Below, piece by piece: positions 56,542-64,000 of a stretch of 64,000 nt of DNA (its first letter is position 1; each line of letters opens with the position of its first letter). This stretch comes from CAWKGV01 sp963849305. GTDB lineage: Bacteria > Pseudomonadota > Alphaproteobacteria > Acetobacterales > Acetobacteraceae. The notes below the pieces were generated by a model that did no database searches, had not been told where the DNA came from, and saw only the letters and a list, made by a program, of their open reading frames with translations. The stretch is from NCBI GenBank assembly GCA_963849305.1, contig CAWKGV010000001.1, positions 186,001-250,000 on the forward strand. The letters run 5' to 3'. The position numbers and the translations under genes are program-made.

Positions 56542-56958
56542 TCATCCTCGATGCCGAGCAGTCAGGGCCTGCCTGGCGCTGTCAATGTCAACATCGCTGA
56601 CCCATGGTTCTCCAGTAGCTAAGTTTACCTCCCGGTCTACCATCCGGCCCAATGGATAGAGGCGAGCGAAGTGTCGGACCGCCTTGGTAGGTTCGACCAG
56701 CCTGGATTGCCCCTTTGGGTGGAAGCAGTTCTTGCCCGTTCTACGGTACCAAGCACTCCCGCCCACGAGCGCCGGAATCGCTGTGTAGAGCCTGCCCTTA
56801 CTCGCGCTGATATCCTCTATAGTCGTGACGACGTACGCGACACCATGGCCCTGCGTGTTTCGGATCGCGACCTCATCGCCCGGGGAGCACATTGACAGGT
56901 AAACGCCGATCGTCTCCTCGGTCTGCCCTAATACCGGGTCAATGGGTCGGTCGCTCAT
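56542..56958 (-). CDS. Hypothetical protein, 138 residues
   Basis: A frame starting MSDRPIDPVLGQTEETIGVY, followed by CSPGDEVAIRNTQGHGVAYV and a basic, aromatic C-terminus (VRHFARLYPLGRMVDREVN). It has no signal peptide or membrane segment. The ATG lies 5 nt after the stop of the upstream secreted-protein relic, which supports a real, cotranscribed gene. The GC is lower than in the flanks. The family is not recognised. Confidence 0.5.
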   Translation of the reverse strand: MSDRPIDPVLGQTEETIGVYLSMCSPGDEVAIRNTQGHGVAYVVTTIEDISASKGRLYTAIPALVGGSAWYRRTGKNCFHPKGQSRLVEPTKAVRHFARLYPLGRMVDREVNLATGEPWVSDVDIDSARQALTARHRG

Positions 56959-56963
56959 CTGGT

Positions 56964-57581
56964 CTATCTGACGATTTGCGGGACGACAAGGAACGACCTC
57001 AGGAATGCCCTGAAGGTGGGCAGGTTCTCATCGTACGTTGGGTTGGACATAGCGATGTCGGTGGAATCAGCAGTGCAACTCAGGACGTAGGTTCTGCCGG
57101 GCACGTAAATCAATTCTAATCAGGATTCGTTCTTCAATCGGGTTCGTCGTCGACCGAACCTCAATGAGGCCATCGTAAACGTAAGCGGGGAAGCCATTCA
57201 CCCACTCGAGGGTATCGAGTAGATTCTCGTCGGGTAACCTGTGGCGCTTAGTGTCGGACCAGCCTCCTGTGCAGGCGGTGCCCCTTTGCCGGAGATGAAA
57301 TCGTTTAATTGGCCTTGGTTCAGCCCGGCCGTCTTAGGCTCGGGGCCCGCGTGGACTTGACACATCAACTTACGCCCGCCGGACAGATCCTGACGAACGG
57401 CGAGCCGCAAGTCTCCCATGTGCATGTCCAGGATGGTCCAGCCGGGCGGCAGGGAGACGGCGAAATCCCAGCTCGTATTTTGCTCCAGCTTCCACTCGCT
57501 GGTGTCAACCGCCTGCGCCCACGTAGGAGCAGTCGCAAAAGTCGCGGCGCGGAGCACGGTAACAAGGAGCGCTGGTCTCAT
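56964..57581 (-). pseudogene. Secreted orphan protein, broken by two compensating frameshifts
   Basis: From ATG 57581 (GGAGG upstream) there is a signal peptide (RPALLVTVLRAATFATAPTW, cleavage after AQA) and then SEWKLEQNTSWDFAVSLPPG and LRLAVRQDLSGGRKLMCQVH. The frame closes at 57198. A second frame continues with DENLLDTLEWVNGFPAYVYDG and LIEVRSTT, and the original frame returns near 57110 with YVPGRTYVLSCTADSTD and ends VVPQIVR at 56964. The two breaks cancel. The sense of the joined sequence suggests one periplasmic protein of about 205 residues; its family is unknown. Confidence 0.55.
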
Positions 57582-57824
57582 CGATCGGTCGCGCCTCCGG
57601 TCGCACAATAGTACCGACGTAGGGTTTGGGATGCACTCAAAGGGGTCAGTAGCAGGCCACCGATATGAGTGGGGGAGATCTGGTGAACGAACCCTTGACA
57701 GCTTGCGTACACTTCCGCATCGCGGAACATTCAGGGTGTACACCGTGATAAGGGATAGAACCGATGCAGGCCATCGTTGTGTACACGACGGCCGTCGGCT
57801 GGCAGCGAGGCGCGGAGGCAAAAC
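57582..57824. other. Intergenic region with repeated GTGTACAC palindromes
   Basis: GTGTACAC occurs near 57734 and 57777, and again near 55301. Such short palindromes may be operator half-sites. A TTGACA element near 57696 has no convincing -10. No gene is supported. Confidence 0.35.
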
Positions 57825-58775
57825 CTAAAGCGCCCTCCCCGCCCTCGGCCATCTCGTTGCCACCGCCGGCAACACCTCCTCGATCAACCGCCGCGTCTGC
57901 TCCATCATCTCCTCTTCTCCCCGCGCCACGGGACGGAGAATGAATTTCGAGACGCCCGCCGTCACATACTCGCCGATCCGCCCGAGGATCGCCGCCGCGT
58001 CACCGATCGCGAAATACCCGCGTGGGTCTCGGCCGGTGCGGGCGCGGTAGGCGTCGAACGCCTGCGCCATCCCCGGATCATCCGCGGCCCCGAAGCGGAA
58101 AGGGATGCCGGCGCCGTAATGGTCCTCCTCGAATGAGCGCCCCGCTTCGGCCAAGGCGCGCTTGATCGCAGCGATCACCCGGCCCGCCTGGTCCGGCGTC
58201 TCCGGCCCGGCCTGCCAGCCGGTGCCGAACCGGGCGGTGCGGCGGATCGCGGCCTCGGACGAGCCGCCGATCCAGATCGGCAACTCGGGCTGCACCGGGC
58301 GAGGCGCGATCGAGGCGCCGGTCAGACGGTAATGCGTGCCCACGAAGTCCACCCGTTCCTCGGTCCATAACCGGCGGATGATCTCCAGCGCCTCGTCGGT
58401 CTTCGCCCCGCGCGTGCGCGTGTCCAGGTGGAGCGCCTGCCATTCCGGGGCGAGCGGGCTGCCGATGCCGAAGCCGGGCAGCAGCCGGCCTTCCGAGAGC
58501 ACGTCGATCGTGGCGCATTGCTTGGCCACCAGCACCGGGTCGCGCATCGCCAAGGACAGCACGTTCACCCCGAACTTGATCCGCCGCGTGCGCCCGGCAA
58601 CAGCCGCGAGCGCGGTCAGGCTCTCGAGGATCGGCTGGCGGCTCACGATGCGATCGGTTTGCCAGAAGGAATCGACCCCGCCCGCCTCGCATAGATCCAC
58701 CCAGCGCCAGAAGCCGGCGGCGGAGGCGAACGGGAACTCCGCCAACCCCACGCCGACCGCGATGTTGCGCGTCAT
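57825..58775 (-). CDS. LLM-class flavin-dependent oxidoreductase
   Basis: A 316-residue luciferase-like barrel. MTRNIAVGVGLAEFPFASAA, VDSFWQTDRIVSRQPILES, FGVNVLSLAMRDPVLVAKQ and LPGFGIGSPLAPEWQALHL are the family core; the C-terminal half has LPIWIGGSSEAAIRRTARFG and VSKFILRPVARGEEEMMEQ. Relatives use F420 or FMN to oxidise or reduce small organic substrates. The residues that would fix the cofactor cannot be called with confidence, although the WIGGSSEAA stretch is common in F420 enzymes. It is divergent from the MFS gene across a palindromic repeat. A fragment of a paralogue is at 55400-55452. Confidence 0.88.
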   Translation of the reverse strand: MTRNIAVGVGLAEFPFASAAGFWRWVDLCEAGGVDSFWQTDRIVSRQPILESLTALAAVAGRTRRIKFGVNVLSLAMRDPVLVAKQCATIDVLSEGRLLPGFGIGSPLAPEWQALHLDTRTRGAKTDEALEIIRRLWTEERVDFVGTHYRLTGASIAPRPVQPELPIWIGGSSEAAIRRTARFGTGWQAGPETPDQAGRVIAAIKRALAEAGRSFEEDHYGAGIPFRFGAADDPGMAQAFDAYRARTGRDPRGYFAIGDAAAILGRIGEYVTAGVSKFILRPVARGEEEMMEQTRRLIEEVLPAVATRWPRAGRAL

Positions 58776-58903
58776 GCAGACCTCCCCACACCACGGGCCG
58801 AGGCTAGCGGAGCCCCGGCTTGCTTGCGAGGGAGCCGGCCGCCCGGCAGGATCGCGGGCCGCGATCCCATGCCAGCGCCAACCTCGATGACTGTCCCACC
58901 GCC

Positions 58904-58984
58904 GTCATGCTCGCGAATGCGAGCATCCACGCCTTTCTGTGCGGGCGGCGAAGTCGTGGATGGTCGGCATTCGCCGACCATGAC
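58904..58984. repeat. Composite three-stem palindromic repeat, copy D
   Basis: First hairpin ATGCTCGC / GCGAGCAT, central stem CCACGCCTT / AAGTCGTGG with mismatches, last hairpin ATGGTCGGC / GCCGACCAT, ending CATGAC. It lies directly before the GTG start of the MFS gene. Confidence 0.8.
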
Positions 58985-58987
58985 GCG

Positions 58988-60214
58988 GTGAGCACTAGCT
59001 TCACGACGCGGCTCGCCCGCAGCCGGGCCGCTTCGTTCGGGGGCGGCGATTTCTGGCGACTCTGGTACGCGGGGCTCATCGTGTTCATGGTCCGCTGGAT
59101 GGAGACGCTGGCGATGGCGGTCTTCGTCTATCAGCGCACCGGCTCGCCCTTCCTGGTCGCCATGACCCAAATGCTGCGGCTGCTGCCGATGGGCCTGTTC
59201 GGCGCCTTCCTCGGGGCTGCCGCCGACCGCGTCCAGCGGCGCACCGCGCTCGCGGCGGTGATCGTGATGATGGCGGCCAGCTCGGGCTCGCTCGCCGTGC
59301 TCGGCTGGGCCGGGCGATTGCAGGTCTGGCACATCATGCTGGCCTGCTTCGTCAACGGGCTCGGCTGGGCCTCCGACAACCCGGTGCGCCGCGTCGCGAT
59401 CGGCGAGGTGGTGGGCGCCGAGCGCATGGGGGCCGCCATGTCGCTCGATGTGGCCGCCAACAACGGCAGCCGGATGCTCGGGCCGACCCTGGGCGGGCTG
59501 GTGCTCGCCACGACGGGGATGGCCGGCGTGTTCACGATCAGCGTCGGGCTCTATGCGACGTCGCTCGCGGCGGCGCTTACTTTGGGCTACCGCAACCTCC
59601 ATCCCGTGCGAGGCCAGGTCGCGGTGCTCGCGCGGATCGCCGAGGGGCTGCGCGCGGTGCGTCAGGACAAGCGGCTGCTCGGCACCTTGACGGTGACGAT
59701 CATCTACAACGTGTTCGCCTGGCCGTTCACCAGCATGGTGCCGGTGATCGCCGAAGGGAGCTTGCACCTGAACGATGCCGATACCGGCCTGCTCTCCAGC
59801 ATGGACGGCGTCGGCGCCTTCCTGGGCGCCATCGCCATCGCCCTGCTGGTCAGCCGGCGGCACTACAAGGCGGCCTATATCGGCGGGATCGTCTTCTACA
59901 TGCTCATGATCATCCTGTTCGCGTCGCTGCGCAGTCCGATTCCGGCCGGAGGCGCCCTGGTGCTGGAAGGCATCGGCAGCTCCGGGTTCAGCGTGATGCA
60001 GGCCACACTGGTCTATCTGTTCGCCCCGGACGAGATGCGCAGCCGGATGCTGGGAGTGCTATCGGTCTGCATCGGCTTCGGGCCGATCGGCTTCCTGCAT
60101 ATCGGCCTGCTGGCGGATGCCATCGGCGCGCAATGGGCGACGGTGGTCACAGGGATCGAGGGCCTGATCGCGATGGCACTCACCTGGCGCCTGTGGCGGG
60201 CCATCGACACCTAG
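58988..60214 (+). CDS. MFS transporter (enterobactin-exporter-like)
   Basis: A 408-residue transporter. GTG 58988 is chosen because the upstream part of the open frame is a palindromic repeat. About ten to twelve hydrophobic segments are visible, for example WYAGLIVFMVRWMETLAMAV, LPMGLFGAFLGAAADRVQRR (motif A) and LLGTLTVTIIYNVFAWPFTS. GWASDNPVRRVAIGEVVGAE and LGPTLGGLVLATTGMAGVFT match the MFS_3/EntS-type class. It is an inner-membrane proton-coupled exporter of unknown substrate. It ends 35 nt before the mfd-like gene. Confidence 0.87.
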   Translation: MSTSFTTRLARSRAASFGGGDFWRLWYAGLIVFMVRWMETLAMAVFVYQRTGSPFLVAMTQMLRLLPMGLFGAFLGAAADRVQRRTALAAVIVMMAASSGSLAVLGWAGRLQVWHIMLACFVNGLGWASDNPVRRVAIGEVVGAERMGAAMSLDVAANNGSRMLGPTLGGLVLATTGMAGVFTISVGLYATSLAAALTLGYRNLHPVRGQVAVLARIAEGLRAVRQDKRLLGTLTVTIIYNVFAWPFTSMVPVIAEGSLHLNDADTGLLSSMDGVGAFLGAIAIALLVSRRHYKAAYIGGIVFYMLMIILFASLRSPIPAGGALVLEGIGSSGFSVMQATLVYLFAPDEMRSRMLGVLSVCIGFGPIGFLHIGLLADAIGAQWATVVTGIEGLIAMALTWRLWRAIDT

Positions 60215-60249
60215 CAACCCCGCCAAGCCGACACCGTTCAGCGTCTTCC

Positions 60250-63200
60250 ATGCTGGACCACACGGACCGGGCGCTCGCCCTTCCCGCCCTCTCTTCCAAG
60301 CCAGGACGGACGCCGTTCCGCGCCCCGCCGGCAGGCGCGCTGGCGTTGGCGCTCGCGACCTGGGCCGCCGAGGCCGGCGACGGCGGCCTGCTGCATGTCG
60401 CGCGGCGGGAGCAATCGGTCGCGGACCTCGCCCGCATGGCGCGCGGCTTCGCTCCTCGCCTGGAGGTGATCGCGCTGCCCGCCTGGGACTCGCTGCCCTA
60501 CGATCGGGCGCGGCCGAGCCGAAGCGTGACCGGCGCCCGGGTGACGGGCCTGGCGCGGCGGGCCGAGGCGCCGCGACCGGAACCGGCTGGTGCTGACCAG
60601 CGCCGCCGGGCTGCTCGCAACGCGTGCCGCCCCGTGCGCGGCTGGCCGAGCGCCGGATCAGGCTGGCCATCGGCGACGAGGCGGCGCCCGATTGGCTTCG
60701 CGCCACGCTGGAGGCGTTCGGCTACCGGGTCGAGGAGCAGGTGGACGAGCCCGGCGAGATCGCCATTCGCGGCTCGGCCGTGGATTTGTTTCCCGCTGGC
60801 CGCGCCGACCCGGTCCGGCTTGAGTTGGATGGCGACCGGATCGCGGCGATCCGGCCGTTCGACCCGCTCGACCAGCGCAGCATCGAAGACATCGACGCGC
60901 TGACGCTGCTGCCCACGACCGAAGCCTTCGCAGTGCCGGGCGAGCGGGTCGGCGACGTGGCCGACCGCCTGCTGCCGGAGGGGGAGCTGGAGACGCTGTT
61001 CGACTACATGCCCGAAGCGGCCGTGTCGCTCGATGACGGCGCCGAGGGGCGGCTCGCGGATTGCGCAGGCCACGATCGGGGATGCCTGGGAGGCGCGCCG
61101 GCTCGCCGACCGCGTCTCCGGCACGAGCACGGTCGCGGAGCCGGGCGGGCTCTATCTGCGGCCTGAGGAGATCGAGGCGGAGTTCGCCCGCCGCCCGCTC
61201 GCCGCCTTCGGCCCCGAAGCGGGCGAAGCGATCGCCGACGCCGTGGCGGGAGATCCGGCCGGGACACCGGCCGCGCTCGCGTCCCTCGCCAGGACACGCG
61301 CGGAAGCGGGAGACGCCGTGGTGGTCTGCCTGCCGGATGACGATGCGCTGCGCGATCTGATCAAGCGCCGGCTCCGGCCCGCCCCGGACGAGGTCGAGAG
61401 CTGGGAGCAGGCGCGGCATCTGCCGCCGGGGCGGATCGGGCTCGTGCGCCTGCCCCTGACCGAAGGCTTCCGCCGCGCCGGGCTGAGCGTGCTGGCCGCG
61501 CTCGGCGCCACGCCCCGGCGGCATCGGCCGCAAGCGGTGGCCGCGCTCGCGATGGACGAGCTGCGCGTGGGCGATCTGGTCGTCGAGCCCGAGCACGGGC
61601 TGGCCCGTCTGACCGGCCTGGCGCTGGTCGATGAAGCGGCGGCGCGCGAGCGCCTGTCGCTCGAGTTCGCGGGCGATACCAGCCTGCTGGTCGCGGCCGA
61701 GGAGGCGGGCAGGATTTGGCGTTACGGCTCGGCTGACGCCGTGGCCCCGCGTGACCGGCTGAGCGGGGATGCCTGGCGCCGGCGGCGGGCCGAGGTGGAG
61801 GCGGAGATCGCGACCACGGCGGCCGGCATCGTCGCGCGGCTGCAAGCCCTCGATCAGGCGCGGGCGCCCAATATCGAGCCCCCGCGCGCCGCGTTCGAGC
61901 GGTTCACCCGCCGTGTGCCTTACGCACTCACCGAAGATCAGCAAGCAGCAATCGAAGCCGCGCTCGCCGACATGGCGCGTGAGCGGCCGATGCAGCGGCT
62001 GGTCTGCGGCGACGTAGGGTTCGGCAAGACCGAGGTGGCACTGCACGTCGCCGTGGCCGCCGTGCTCGCCGGCCGGCAGGTAGCGCTGGCGGCGCCCACC
62101 ACCCTGCTCGCCCGCCAGCATTTGGAAACGTTCCGACGCCGCACCGCCGGGCTCGGCATCGAGGTCGCGCCGCTGATACGCTCGACCCGCTCGGCGGAAG
62201 CGCGCGCGGTGCTGCGTGGGATGAAGGACGGCTCGGTCGGCATTGTCGTCGGCACCCAGGCCCTCGCCTCGCCCGGGATCCAGTTTGCCAAGCTGGGGCT
62301 CGTGGTGATCGACGAGGAGCAGCGGTTCGGGGAAAAGCAGAAGCACCTGCTCGGCACGCTGCGCCAAGGCGTCCATGCGCTGACCATGAGCGCCACGCCG
62401 CTGCCGCGCAGCCTGCAATCGGCGCTGATCGGCCTCTACGATCTCAGCCTGCTGACCGTGCCACCGGTTGCCCGCCAGCCGGTGCGCGGGTTCGTCCTGC
62501 CATTCGATCCCGCCGTGGTGCGTGCCGCATTGATGCGCGAGGCCCGCCGGGGTGGGCAAAGCTTCGTGGTCTGCCCGCGCATCGAGGATATCGCGCCGCT
62601 CGCGGGCCGCTTGGCCGAGCTGGTGCCGGAGCTGGTGGTCGCCCCCGCGCACGGCAAGATGCGCGGCGAGCAGCTCGACCGGGTGATGCTGCACTTCGCG
62701 CAAGGGCGAACCGACGTGCTGCTATCGACCAGCATCATCGAGGCCGGGCTGGACATCCCGAATGCCAACACGATGCTGGTCTGGCGGCCCGACCGGTTCG
62801 GGCTGGCGCAGCTTCACCAGCTCCGGGGCCGGGTTGGTCGCGGGCGGGCGCGGGCGGTGGCCTACCTGCTGACCGATCCGGCGCATGAGTTTTCGGCTGG
62901 GGCGCGCAAGCGGCTGGAACGGCTGGCCGCGCTGGACCGCCTCGGCGCGGGCTTCGCCGTCAGTGCCGCCGATCTCGACCTGCGCGGCGCGGGCGATCTG
63001 CTGGGGGAGGCGCAATCCGGCCATCTGCGCCTGATGGGCAGCGAATTCTATGGCCATCTATTGTCGCGGGCGGTGATGGCGGCACGCGACGAGGTCCCAC
63101 CCGCCGAATGGGTGCCGGAGATCGCGCTCGACGTTGCCGCTTTCCTCCCCTCCGGTCTCGTCCCGGAGCCGGACCTTCGGCTGGATCTCTATCGCCGGCT

Positions 63201-63531
63201 CGCGCGGTTGGACCGTGCCGCCGCGATCGACGACTTCGCCGAGGAGTTGGAGGACCGGTTCGGCGCCATGCCCGACCCAGTGGGGGGTCTGCTCGATCTC
63301 GCCCGCGTTCGGCTGCTTTGCCGGGCGCTCGGTGTGGCTGCGCTCCATGCCGGGCCGGAGGCGGTCGCTCTGAGCCCGCGGGAGGCCACCGATGCCGCGG
63401 CACTGACCGAGCGGCTGCGCGACCGGGTTGACCTGCATTGGAGCCGCGACCGGCTGATCCTGGATATCACGGAGCCCCGCCCGGCCGTCCGGCTAGCGCG
63501 TGTTATCGAGGCGCTTGAGCATCCTCGATGA
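60250..63531 (+). pseudogene. mfd: Mfd-like transcription-repair coupling factor, several frameshifts in the N-terminal part
   Basis: It starts at ATG 60250 (MLDHTDRALALPALSSKPG). Frames change near 60570, 60630 and 61050; the pieces read LPAWDSLPYDRARPSRSVTG, then LTSAAGLLATRAAP, then RIRLAIGDEAAPDWLRATLE and LPTTEAFAVPGERVGDVA. From 61060 on the frame is whole: CarD-like RNA polymerase interaction part (LRVGDLVVEPEHGLARLTG), helicase Walker A LVCGDVGFGKTEVALHVAVA, Walker B VVIDEEQRFGEKQK, VLLSTSIIEAGLDIPNANT and QLHQLRGRVGRGRARA, then a C-terminal TRCF domain. It would push stalled RNA polymerase off damaged DNA and recruit UvrA. At about 1094 residues it is slightly shorter than usual. Confidence 0.85.
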
Positions 63532-63579
63532 GGACTCGCTGACCGCGCGGGATCAGCGCCAGCCCGACCTGCCGCGAAA

Positions 63580-63603
63580 CCGAGGGTCTGACGAACCCCT
63601 CGG
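63580..63603 (-). terminator. Possible weak hairpin terminator after the low-complexity gene
   Basis: CCGAGGG (63580-63586) and CCCTCGG (63597-63603) pair around a 10-base loop, followed on the minus strand by TTTCG. It lies 43 nt after the stop of the low-complexity gene, between the convergent ends of that gene and mfd. Confidence 0.4.
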
Positions 63604-63645
63604 AGCGGGAAGGGGGCGACTGACCGGCCGCCCCTGCGGTGCAGG

Positions 63646-64000
63646 TTACTGAGAGGCGCCGGATCGCCCGCCGGAGCCGCCGAACTGACCGTTCTGATTA
63701 AGCGGGGTACCATAGCCGCCGGATTGGCCACCCTGGTTGCCTGACTGTGGGCTCGTAAAACTGCCCGGCTGGCCACCACCCTGGTAGCTGTACTGGTTGC
63801 CCGGGTTGCCCTGAGAGCCATAAGGACCGTTAGGACCGTAGGGACTGCTCTGATTGCCCTGCTGGCTACTCATGTTGCCGAACTGGCCACCGCCGTTGCC
63901 CCGGTAAACGTACTGGCCACCCTGGGTGCCAGGCTGACCACCCTGGTAGCTGTACTGACTGCCCTGATTGCCGTATCCGCCGGACTGACCTTGGTTGCCC
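63646..64000 (-). CDS. Gly/Gln/Asn/Ser/Tyr-rich low-complexity protein, 5' end outside window
   Basis: An open frame with no start within the window and a stop at 63646; 117 residues are visible. It is built of imperfect repeats of Gly-Asn-Gln-Gly-Ser/Gly-Gln-Tyr units such as GNQGSQYSYQGGQPG, GPNGPYGSQGNPGNQ and SGNQGGQSGGYG. It is almost free of charged and large aliphatic residues, with about one Tyr per 10-15 residues. This composition predicts a disordered or prion-like chain, as in phase-separating and some extracellular matrix proteins. Codon-level repetition supports a true coding frame. Function, localisation and full length are unknown. Confidence 0.7.
   Translation of the reverse strand, partial: GNQGQSGGYGNQGSQYSYQGGQPGTQGGQYVYRGNGGGQFGNMSSQQGNQSSPYGPNGPYGSQGNPGNQYSYQGGGQPGSFTSPQSGNQGGQSGGYGTPLNQNGQFGGSGGRSGASQ

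Noticed and set aside
58772..59863. Minus-strand open frame opposite the MFS gene
   Set aside because: The translation is His/Arg/Ala-rich with no hydrophobic or domain pattern, while the plus strand encodes a clear transporter.

Overview
The window is high-GC DNA with dense, often overlapping genes and alphaproteobacterial-looking content: a GlgE/trehalose cluster, an Mla-type lipid transport operon, DUF899/ArsR pairs, tandem HlyD/EmrB exporters and composite palindromic repeats. An Acetobacteraceae or other Rhodospirillales chromosome is the best guess. No rRNA, tRNA, CRISPR array or intact insertion sequence was seen. Several lower-GC patches (about 2.65-3.99 kb, 19.2-21.4 kb, 41.8-42.8 kb and 56.5-57.8 kb) carry orphan or decayed genes and look acquired.

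Layout. 1-2443: end of a sugar-type ABC ATPase and a ThDP-dependent enzyme. 2.7-4.3 kb: orphan membrane protein, IS1595 transposase remnant, small membrane protein. 4.4-9.9 kb: aldo/keto reductase, duplicated EmrA-type adaptor genes (second copy frameshifted), EmrB exporter, small secreted protein. 9.9-17.6 kb (minus): a translationally coupled operon, class III cyclase/STAND ATPase, then P450, then a membrane-anchored DyP peroxidase, behind a near-perfect CRP-type site. A 23-codon peptide gene with a full-length Shine-Dalgarno sequence and its own terminator lies just upstream. 17.8-19.1 kb: DUF3072, FabL-type reductase, EthD-like protein. 19.4-21.3 kb: shredded AIPR phage-defence gene. 21.4-39.1 kb (minus): a seven-gene glucan/trehalose cluster in the order glgE, treS-maltokinase, glgB, glgX, treZ, malQ, treY. 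39.2-42.7 kb: small membrane protein, enolase-superfamily enzyme, ParDE remnant with a partial tandem duplication, secreted orphan. 42.8-48 kb: acyl-CoA dehydrogenases, hydrolase, enoyl-CoA hydratase and SDR. 48-49.7 kb: two DUF899 proteins with an ArsR regulator. 49.9-53.4 kb: mla operon. 53.6-58.8 kb: beta-lactamase-fold hydrolase, chimeric ArsR fragment, HigBA-like module, orphans, LLM oxidoreductase. 59-63.5 kb: MFS transporter and mfd-like gene. The window ends inside a Gly/Gln/Tyr/Asn-rich low-complexity protein.

How it fits together. The glucan cluster supports a cycle: TreY/TreZ release trehalose from alpha-glucan, TreS-maltokinase turns it into maltose and maltose 1-phosphate, GlgE extends glucan from that, and GlgB, GlgX and MalQ remodel it. 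The cyclase-P450-DyP operon combines a putative cAMP source, a putative CRP promoter and two haem enzymes, and is the best candidate for an undescribed system.

Caution. At least ten otherwise well-conserved genes carry single-base frameshifts or an in-frame stop, several in G/C runs. Either assembly errors or widespread decay would explain this; raw reads are needed before any of them is called a true pseudogene.
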